Both the position numbers and the translations under genes were made by a program. Shown in pieces: positions 1-4,594 of a DNA stretch of 5,713 nucleotides. Below the pieces are notes generated by a model, which saw only the letters and a list, made by a program, of their open reading frames with translations, was not told where the DNA came from and did no database searches. Origin of the DNA: Planctomycetota bacterium (GTDB lineage: Bacteria > Planctomycetota > Planctomycetia > Pirellulales > Pirellulaceae); assembly GCA_029259935.1 (NCBI GenBank), contig JAJDEH010000305.1:1-5713 (forward strand). Reading direction: 5' to 3'. Numbering within the stretch: position 1 is the stretch's first letter; each line of letters starts with the position of its first letter.

Positions 1-9
1 ACCGTTCAC
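1..9 (-). CDS. 5' end of a gene leaving the window (first three codons only)
   Basis: On the minus strand a GTG at 9-7 is preceded by AAGGAGG (23-17) with a 7-nt spacer, which is an almost ideal ribosome binding site and spacing. The orientation agrees with every other intact gene here. Only three codons are inside the window, so no product can be named. The call rests on the ribosome binding site alone, and a chance purine-rich match is possible. Confidence 0.5.
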
Positions 10-16
10 TCGAAAT

Positions 17-23
17 CCTCCTT
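17..23 (-). promoter_or_regulatory. Strong Shine-Dalgarno (AAGGAGG)
   Basis: Minus-strand AAGGAGG, 7 nt before GTG at 9-7. It is stronger than the sites of the other genes in the window and is the only evidence for a gene start at the left edge. Confidence 0.5.
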
Positions 24-38
24 GTTGTTTTAAGTGCC

Positions 39-67
39 CTTGGTGTGTAAGCAAAATTCGCACCAAG
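39..67. repeat. Inverted repeat / hairpin, 9-bp stem, 11-nt loop
   Basis: CTTGGTGTG (39-47) pairs with CGCACCAAG (59-67) with one G-T wobble, around an 11-nt A/T-rich loop. On the minus strand it lies 15 nt upstream of the AAGGAGG site, so it could sit in the 5' leader of the gene leaving the window. It could also be an operator, or a hairpin ending transcription from the right. No U-tract follows on either strand, so a classical intrinsic terminator is unlikely. Confidence 0.45.
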
Positions 68-134
68 AAACAGGGGGGATCTCGAGTTTTTGTCGATTCA
101 TGCTCCCAAAAGCATTCGGGGTTCGCTTGTTCTG

Positions 135-284
135 GGACTAGCCGGAACCAATCGCGTGTTAAGAAGTTTTTCGTGGGCCAACGACGCTCATGCCTGCCGA
201 TCCGCATCGCGCAGCGGACTGGCGGCAACAACGGCCACCGACACCATCGGTCTAAGAGTCGTTTGTGAACTGGAGCAGGAATAA
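135..284 (+). pseudogene. Decayed C-terminal fragment of an FGE/SUMF1-type (formylglycine-generating enzyme fold) protein
   Basis: The plus-strand reading contains GTNRVLR-SFSW-AND, CRSASR, then TDTIGLRVVCELEQE and a TAA at 282-284. This is the pattern of the last 45-50 residues of FGE-sulfatase-fold proteins, usually GTNRVLRGGSW...CRSA.R...IGFRVV. Two differences from the consensus stand out: the Gly-Gly of RGGSW is Ser-Phe, and IGFRVV reads IGLRVV. The family is normally over 200 residues. Nothing upstream encodes the rest: there is no recognisable WEW motif, and the window edge is only about 130 bp away with a minus-strand gene apparently starting there. It opposes all the intact genes. 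I read it as the leftover 3' end of a gene lost by deletion or rearrangement. An open frame extends left to about 90 with a TTG, but I see no convincing start. A short functional peptide is less likely. Confidence 0.65.
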
Positions 285-311
285 ACCTGAAGAACGTACG
301 CCGATGTTGGT

Positions 312-357
312 GAGTCGCGGCACAATCAACGCAGTCTTCGAATGGCTGCGGCGACTC
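312..357 (-). terminator. Two-tier hairpin downstream of the membrane-protein gene (possible 3'-end element)
   Basis: GAGTCGC (312-318) pairs with GCGACTC (351-357). Inside it CGCAG (330-334) pairs with CTGCG (346-350), leaving an 11-nt bulge at 319-329. The stem starts 67 nt after the stop of the membrane-protein gene. No U-tract follows, so if it ends transcription it does so with a factor or as a processing or stabilising structure. A second, weaker pairing (350-356 with 377-383) would compete with it. Confidence 0.3.
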
Positions 358-424
358 CTATTTGGACAATCTCTCCAGTCGCCCTACGGTAGTCCGCCCC
401 GGCTGCTTTGCCTTCGAACAATCC

Positions 425-1321
425 CTATGCGACGTCCTTCGCATGTTCTCGCAGCCTATCCACAAACTGTTTAATCAATTCGTCCACGTAGCCGCGAATC
501 ACGAGTGGGTCGTTGTCCGGGAACGTCAAGTCATGCAAGTACGCGTCGAGCTTGCCGCTTATCCGTTTGCAGCGCTGGACCAGCAGGTCGCGATCTTCAG
601 GTGCCAGCGGTTGGTGACTCGCCGCAAGCAATTGGTCACACCCGTCGCGAAATTCACGCAGCCGCTGTTCTACCGCTGCTCGCGTTTTTGGCCGTTGGGC
701 CGACCACTCCTCGCCACCGTTGGCAAGAGTGTTGAGATAGACGGCGGCTGACACATCGCGTGGAAAGGCATCTTCGGAAAGCCACCCCCACGTGATTTGG
801 TGACTCGGTTCCTCCGGTACATCGTCCCCAGTAACTCCAATGTAGATCGCGATCACGGCCGCGGCGGTTAGTGCCAGAGCAGCCGCGTAGACAGCCATAC
901 CGCGCATTGGCGCTCTTGGGCGGGGCTCGACGGTTGTTTCCGGCGACGCGCCAAGCTCGTTTCGCAGTACCTCTTGAGTTAGGGAAACGAAATCCGTTTC
1001 GCATTGCCCTTCGGCGATCAACTTGTCCCAATACGGGCTACCTTCGTTGAAAGCGAATTCTTGTAGGTCTAAAAGCAATCGAGGCTGTTGGAGAAGGTTC
1101 TGTATTGCCGGCGGCGGCAGGGCTGCCAGGCCGCGTTGCATCACTTCCTGAGTCTTGCCTTGGAGAAGATCATCCAGCTTCACGGCGCGTTCTGGCTCGC
1201 CGTGAACCGCTTGAAGTTGTGCCACCAGTCGGCCGATATCGTTGGAGCAGAGCATCCGCTCGATCCAGGCAACAATTTCGTCCGGTTTCTCGGGAACGTT
1301 CAAGACTATCATCAAACTCAT
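425..1321 (-). CDS. Single-pass membrane protein of unknown function, third gene of the sigma/caspase-FGE operon
   Basis: I do not recognise a family. From the ATG at 1321 it has 298 residues. There is a hydrophilic, largely helical-looking N-terminal region of about 135 residues, a Pro/Arg-rich stretch, one strongly hydrophobic segment (about residues 142-163, Ala/Leu/Ile rich), and a charged C-terminal region of about 135 residues with several likely amphipathic helices. The basic residues before the segment and acidic ones after it suggest N-inside, C-outside. That is the topology of membrane anti-sigma factors, but there is no zinc-binding HxxxCxxC motif. The start is uncertain: a TTG at 1339 and an ATG at 1312 are also in frame, and none has a clear ribosome binding site. 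It begins 53 bp after the TAG that would end the neighbouring FGE frame, so co-transcription is likely. A role controlling the sigma factor is inference from position and topology only. Confidence 0.8.
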   Translation of the reverse strand: MSLMIVLNVPEKPDEIVAWIERMLCSNDIGRLVAQLQAVHGEPERAVKLDDLLQGKTQEVMQRGLAALPPPAIQNLLQQPRLLLDLQEFAFNEGSPYWDKLIAEGQCETDFVSLTQEVLRNELGASPETTVEPRPRAPMRGMAVYAAALALTAAAVIAIYIGVTGDDVPEEPSHQITWGWLSEDAFPRDVSAAVYLNTLANGGEEWSAQRPKTRAAVEQRLREFRDGCDQLLAASHQPLAPEDRDLLVQRCKRISGKLDAYLHDLTFPDNDPLVIRGYVDELIKQFVDRLREHAKDVA

Positions 1322-1374
1322 GGGGAGATGTTCGTCCAAATTCCCGTGGCCGCGGGCCGCGGAGAACAGTGCGA

Positions 1375-1470
1375 CTACTCCGTTTCATAGATGACGCGAA
1401 AACCAATATTCTTGCCAAAGGCACCTGCATTCGCCGGGATGCGCACCGCGCACCGCTGAAGTGCAAGCCG
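1375..1470 (-). pseudogene. Detached 3' end of the caspase-FGE reading frame (beyond an in-frame TGA)
   Basis: After the TGA at 1473-1471 the same frame continues for 31 codons to a TAG at 1377-1375. It encodes RCAVRIPANAG and then KNIGFRVIYETE, the expected last strands of an FGE fold. From the Arg-Gly-Gly before the stop to the Arg of RCAVR there are nine codon positions, the usual spacing in FGE proteins (RGGSW...CRSA). A single nonsense change is therefore the simplest explanation. Compensating indels or a base-calling error are alternatives. Without readthrough this segment is not translated. Confidence 0.7.
1442..1455. repeat. Tandem 7-bp duplication next to the premature stop
   Basis: CGCACCG occurs twice in direct succession (1442-1448 and 1449-1455), inside the detached FGE tail and 16 bp from the TGA. 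Seven is not a multiple of three, so gain or loss of one unit by slippage would change frame here. In the current two-copy state the RCAVR motif is in frame with the upstream gene. Confidence 0.8.
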
Positions 1471-3588
1471 TCACAAATAGCAGCCGCCCCGTATCGCATA
1501 ACGCTCACTCTTGGCTGGTCCGCGCGGATCGAGCGCGATTCGTTTGCTGTAGTCCAGACCGTCGAAGCCGTCCTCGCACCATTCCCACACATTTCCATGG
1601 ACATCATACAAGCCAAACGGATTGGGAGTGAATTGGCCGACCGGGGCCAGCCCTTTGAAGCCGTCTTTGCTTTCAATGAACGAGGACTTCCGCATCGACT
1701 CGCCCCGGACGCGGCGTTTTTCGCCCGGCCCCAGCTTCACCTTCTCGCCGTCGATCTTGACATAGAGGTCTCCCCGGCTGGCTCCGTTTTGGATGGTCAT
1801 GTACCGGCCATCGCGTTCATCGGTCAACTGATAAGCAAGCAGACTCTTCCATTTCTTATCTTTAAACGTGAATTCGACGACCGAGCCCGGCAGAATCTGA
1901 GCGATCGTCCAGCCCGTCGCGGAACTACCCGTGAAATACTCGATGAAGAACGGAATCCGACGCGGCTCAAGAAGCGGCCGTATGGAACGCGTAGTTTTGC
2001 CAGGCACTCGAACCGTTCTCGAGCCGGCCCGGAAGTGATGTGTATTTGAGGTCTTATTCACAATCTTCACCTCATCAACCACCGAATTCGTATAATCGGC
2101 TTCCCAACCCCAACCGCTTCCACTCGTGAGCAGCGTGATTGATTTGAAGGATTGAAAGACCCGCGCGTCGTCGCTCCCGGCGGGGTCGTACTTTTCGACC
2201 ACGGGTACGAGACCACGGTTAGGTACATTGCCGACGCGCGCCAAATCTTCCGGATTGTCGCTATTCCAATACCTGCCTGTTGTCCTCGCTCGGCAGGCAT
2301 ATTCCCATTCTGCTTGTGTCGGCAGCCGCACCACTCGATTCTCTTTTTCGCCCAGCCACCGACAAAATGCCTGCGCATCTTGCCAACTAACGTGCGTGAC
2401 CGGGTGATTGTCGGTGACGCCGGCATGCTTCGAATCCTTCCAGGTGCCGTTGGTCGAGTTAACCGGCAACGGATTGTCGGCCTTTAGCCCCTTCTCGGCG
2501 TTGGTGCGGTGAGCCGTCGCCTTCACGAATTCACGGAATTCTCCGATGGTTACCTCGTACTGGCCCATGTAAAACGGCTTTGAGATAGTCACTGGGTGTA
2601 GCGGATGTTCGGCCTTAAAATTGTCGCGATACAGATGTTCTATGGGAAAACGGTCAACGATTTCATCAACTGATTCGCGACTGCCCATCGTGAAGCCACC
2701 CGCCGGAATCAGTCGCAGCTTCATGCCGATTGAATTGGTAAGGGTGGGCTCGCGAACCTTCAGTTGTTCCACCAGCACGGGCGATTCGCCGCGCAGGTTG
2801 CCGACCAGGTTGGGACGCTGAATACCCGCGATTTCGCCGCGATCCTTCAGTAACCGAGATTGCCGAGTTACGTTGGTTTTCACATAGTCGACCAGCGAAT
2901 CCCAGGTGACATTGCTCTCGAAATTTTTCGCGCCGCCCTTCAAGCCTTGCAACACATAGTGCGTGAACAGGCCATGCTTCAGGCTGTCGGGTTCGTAAGC
3001 CAATTCGTTGTAGGATGCGGAAAAGAAGACAGCGACGGCGTCTTTCTTCAATCGAAATCCCTTGCCATCGACGCCGCGGCTAGGATTGTCGCGGCAGGCG
3101 TCGACCAGCAGCAGGTTGCTCTCGGCGGCGCTGTGCGATTCGATTTCCGAAATCACTTCACTGATGGAAACCCACGTCTTGTAGTCCCCGTCGTGCGCAT
3201 CGACGGGACAGAAGAAATGGTCTTCACTGCCCGCGACCAGTTGATGGCGTCCATGGCCGGCAAATGCGACAAGTACCATGTCGCGTTTGTTTAGAGTGGA
3301 GATCTTCGGGAGAAAACTAGCTTGAATGAACCGTTGAATGTTGCCTTTGTCCGCCCTCGATTCCCCCTTTCCGCTGCCAACGAGTACGGTCACTTGGAAG
3401 CCGTGCTTTTTCAGTTCGGCCGCTAACTGAGTTACGTCGTTCTCGGCATACCGCAAGTTGCTGTAGCCGCGTTTTTCGTATTCGTCCACGCCGATCAACA
3501 AGGCGATCTTTGTGTTTTCCGCCGCGACAAGGCCGGATGCGTTGAAAAGTGTCAGCAGAATCAGGACGGTCAGTGCAGCGCGGGACAT
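1471..3588 (-). CDS. Exported caspase-like (peptidase C14) protein with a C-terminal FGE/SUMF1-type domain, cut short by TGA
   Basis: This is a 705-residue protein. Residues 1-23 form a Sec signal peptide (short basic start, hydrophobic core, Ala-Ala before Glu24). Residues 25 to about 260 are a caspase/C14 domain: ALLIGVDEYE, the AGHG motif with catalytic His112, and VDACRDNPS with catalytic Cys165. The Asp two places before the Cys suggests a preference for basic residues, as in metacaspases (inference). From about 284 an FGE fold follows: SIGMKLRLIPAGGFTMGS, PVTHVSWQDAQAFCRWL, RLPTQAEWEYACRA (421-434) and NPFGLYDVHGNVWEWC (656-671). Between about 457 and 643 there are some 180 beta-rich residues, far more than the usual 25-40. 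Translation stops three codons after Arg-Gly-Gly (700-702), losing the last strands. Start: the ATG at 3588 has AGGAG 7 nt upstream and begins the signal peptide. The longer frame from 3672 would overlap the sigma gene and bury the signal peptide. It lies 59 bp after the sigma gene, so probably in one operon. The peptidase domain looks intact. Confidence 0.88.
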   Translation of the reverse strand: MSRAALTVLILLTLFNASGLVAAENTKIALLIGVDEYEKRGYSNLRYAENDVTQLAAELKKHGFQVTVLVGSGKGESRADKGNIQRFIQASFLPKISTLNKRDMVLVAFAGHGRHQLVAGSEDHFFCPVDAHDGDYKTWVSISEVISEIESHSAAESNLLLVDACRDNPSRGVDGKGFRLKKDAVAVFFSASYNELAYEPDSLKHGLFTHYVLQGLKGGAKNFESNVTWDSLVDYVKTNVTRQSRLLKDRGEIAGIQRPNLVGNLRGESPVLVEQLKVREPTLTNSIGMKLRLIPAGGFTMGSRESVDEIVDRFPIEHLYRDNFKAEHPLHPVTISKPFYMGQYEVTIGEFREFVKATAHRTNAEKGLKADNPLPVNSTNGTWKDSKHAGVTDNHPVTHVSWQDAQAFCRWLGEKENRVVRLPTQAEWEYACRARTTGRYWNSDNPEDLARVGNVPNRGLVPVVEKYDPAGSDDARVFQSFKSITLLTSGSGWGWEADYTNSVVDEVKIVNKTSNTHHFRAGSRTVRVPGKTTRSIRPLLEPRRIPFFIEYFTGSSATGWTIAQILPGSVVEFTFKDKKWKSLLAYQLTDERDGRYMTIQNGASRGDLYVKIDGEKVKLGPGEKRRVRGESMRKSSFIESKDGFKGLAPVGQFTPNPFGLYDVHGNVWEWCEDGFDGLDYSKRIALDPRGPAKSERYAIRGGCYL

Positions 3589-3595
3589 GGGATAG

Positions 3596-3600
3596 CTCCT
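3596..3600 (-). promoter_or_regulatory. Shine-Dalgarno AGGAG that fixes the caspase-FGE start
   Basis: Minus-strand AGGAG, 7 nt before the ATG at 3588. It supports that start over the in-frame ATG at 3672, which lies inside the end of the sigma gene. Confidence 0.75.
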
Positions 3601-3647
3601 GAAGCTCGCCAGCGGAAGAGACTCTGGGAATTCCACTTTGATTGAGG

Positions 3648-4217
3648 TTACTTTAATTTGACCGCGACACAATCCCGCAGTTGATTCTTACCCACGAAGT
3701 ACATCTTGTGCGCGGCCGCTTGTTGTATTCCCACGACCGCCGACAATTCGGAATAGGGTCGGCCAGCCAGCCGCCCTCGTACCACGGTCCGCACGTTCTC
3801 CTCTAGTTCCTCGAGGCACTGCGCGAGGGCGTGCAGCTCTTCGGCGTAGAGTTGCTGTTCTTCCGGTGTGGCAAGGTTGTCATCCGTCATGGTCGCCGCC
3901 GCGCCCTCGATCTGTGTGGTTTGGCGGCGGCCATCGGACCGGTGCTGATCGATGACCAGATTCCGCGCAATCGTGAGAAGCCAGCCACGGTAGTTGGATT
4001 CCTGGCGAAAGGTCGCGGATTTTTCCCAGGCCCGCGTCCATGCCTGCTGGTGAATGTCCGCCACATGCCGCCGATCGATGCGAGCTGCGATGAATCGTTC
4101 CGTCATTCGCGCATGCCGATCGTAGAGTACAAAGAACGCGGTCTTGGCTTCCTCCGACGGCGCCTCGGCCGCGACAAGTTGTCCCAACTGCTGGTCCGAT
4201 TGCTGCTCCAATGTCAT
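3648..4217 (-). CDS. ECF-family RNA polymerase sigma factor (planctomycete type)
   Basis: This is a 189-residue protein, the normal size for an ECF sigma factor, which has only regions 2 and 4. Region 2 spans about residues 27-95, with FFVLYDRHARM, DIHQQAWTRAWEK (the core-binding helix) and YRGWLLTIARNLVIDQHR (promoter melting and -10 recognition). A variable acidic linker follows. Region 4 is about 125-182: LEELEENVRTVVRGRLAGRP, then a helix-turn-helix in YSELSAVVGIQQAAAHKM for the -35 element. The AAHKM...GKNQLRDCV ending resembles planctomycete ECF proteins as I remember them. It directs RNA polymerase to its own promoter set, probably including this operon. There is no C-terminal extension and no recognisable anti-sigma gene next to it. 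The ATG at 4217 has only a weak AGG upstream. It is the first gene of the likely sigma / caspase-FGE / membrane-protein operon. Confidence 0.9.
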   Translation of the reverse strand: MTLEQQSDQQLGQLVAAEAPSEEAKTAFFVLYDRHARMTERFIAARIDRRHVADIHQQAWTRAWEKSATFRQESNYRGWLLTIARNLVIDQHRSDGRRQTTQIEGAAATMTDDNLATPEEQQLYAEELHALAQCLEELEENVRTVVRGRLAGRPYSELSAVVGIQQAAAHKMYFVGKNQLRDCVAVKLK

Positions 4218-4224
4218 AGACCTG

Positions 4225-4253
4225 ATTTTTTACCGCTGCCAGGCCGCTGTCAA
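4225..4253 (-). promoter_or_regulatory. Possible sigma70-type promoter directly before the sigma gene
   Basis: Minus-strand TTGACA (4253-4248), a perfect -35 hexamer, is followed 17 nt later by AAAAAT (4230-4225), a weak -10. Transcription would start about 7 nt further on, practically at the ATG at 4217. That would give a leaderless or nearly leaderless mRNA and fits the weak ribosome binding site. The -10 is poor, so this is tentative. Confidence 0.3.
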
Positions 4254-4427
4254 CAATTCGGTCGATGTCGGTAGGGCACAGCGATAACAATCGGCCGCTC
4301 CGTAGCAAATGGGAACCCGGATGGTTTTGTGGCAGATCTTCCATGTCGTCGCACTTTTTCCAAGGCTGCGTGGCCGAGCCTATTGAATATCTCTGGAAAA
4401 AACAGAGTGAATGGTGCTTCTCCCCAT

Positions 4428-4454
4428 AAGAAACGACCGAGCCTCAAGTTTCTT
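4428..4454. promoter_or_regulatory. Perfect 7-bp inverted repeat (operator candidate)
   Basis: AAGAAAC (4428-4434) and GTTTCTT (4448-4454) are perfect inverted copies separated by 13 bp, a centre-to-centre distance of 20 bp, or about two helical turns. That geometry would suit a dimeric DNA-binding protein. It lies about 210-235 bp upstream of the sigma gene start. No regulator is known to me for it. Confidence 0.3.
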
Positions 4455-4485
4455 CTGAAAAATTCTGCAAATCCTGTTATTGCGA

Positions 4486-4529
4486 GCGACTCGGTCCAAG
4501 AAGGGCAATTCCGATTGCGGTCGAGTCGC
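4486..4529 (-). terminator. Two-tier hairpin downstream of the flavin-protein gene (possible 3'-end element)
   Basis: GCGACTCG (4486-4493) pairs perfectly with CGAGTCGC (4522-4529). Inside, GCAAT (4505-4509) pairs with ATTGC (4514-4518) around a 4-nt loop, leaving an 11-nt bulge on one side and 3 nt on the other. It begins 65 nt after the stop of the flavin-protein gene. On the minus strand a short T-run (ATTTTTC) comes only about 25 nt later, so it is not a textbook intrinsic terminator. Confidence 0.35.
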
Positions 4530-4536
4530 AGGCGGA

Positions 4537-4560
4537 CAGGCAAGATCGCCGTGCCACCTG
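4537..4560. repeat. Possible copy of a dispersed intergenic repeat
   Basis: The stretch CAGGCAAGATCGCCGTGCC plus CACCTG folds into a small bulged hairpin (CAGGCA with TGCC-AC-CTG). From memory, similar short GC-rich palindromic units, which give spurious peptides like TGKxxVPP or GTAILPV, are scattered between genes in Planctomycetota and Verrucomicrobiota. One copy in the window cannot prove that it is a repeat. Confidence 0.25.
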
Positions 4561-4594
4561 CCATGGCTCGGATTCGCTCCACGGTACGTAGGCG

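Larger units (their letters stand above)
4218..4594. other. Gene-free region upstream of the sigma operon
   Basis: I find no credible gene here. The short open frames on both strands have no recognisable domains and no ribosome binding sites. The stretch is more A/T-rich than the flanking genes, with runs of A or T around 4226-4231, 4347-4361, 4396-4402 and 4457-4462. It holds several inverted repeats (listed separately), plus a small hairpin in which CTCTG (4391-4395) pairs with CAGAG (4403-4407) across a 7-nt A-rich loop. It must contain the end of the flavin-protein transcript and the promoter region of the sigma operon. Confidence 0.6.

Noticed and set aside
135..284. Diversity-generating retroelement variable repeat
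   Set aside because: The fold is right, but there is no reverse transcriptase and no adenine-rich template repeat in the window. An ordinary FGE C-terminus explains it.
1471..1473. TGA read as selenocysteine
   Set aside because: The 3' side offers only a weak 4-bp stem (GCAC/GTGC) and no convincing SECIS. Kept only as an alternative to test.
1105..2049. Long open frame on the plus strand (about 314 codons)
   Set aside because: It lies antisense to the caspase-FGE and membrane-protein genes, has no recognisable domain, and is explained by GC-rich codon use on the other strand.
2860..3294. Plus-strand open frame opposite the caspase domain
   Set aside because: Antisense to the His112/Cys165 region, whose minus-strand reading is a clear C14 peptidase.
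1471..3588. CHAT-type or CRISPR-associated caspase (Craspase-like)
   Set aside because: The protein has a signal peptide, an FGE domain, no TPR repeats and no Cas genes or array nearby.
3589..3672. Earlier in-frame ATG giving the caspase protein 28 more residues
   Set aside because: It would overlap the sigma gene, lacks a ribosome binding site and would hide an obvious signal peptide. The ATG at 3588 has AGGAG at 7 nt.
3831..4274. Plus-strand open frame opposite the sigma gene
   Set aside because: Antisense shadow; the minus-strand frame is a well-supported ECF sigma factor.
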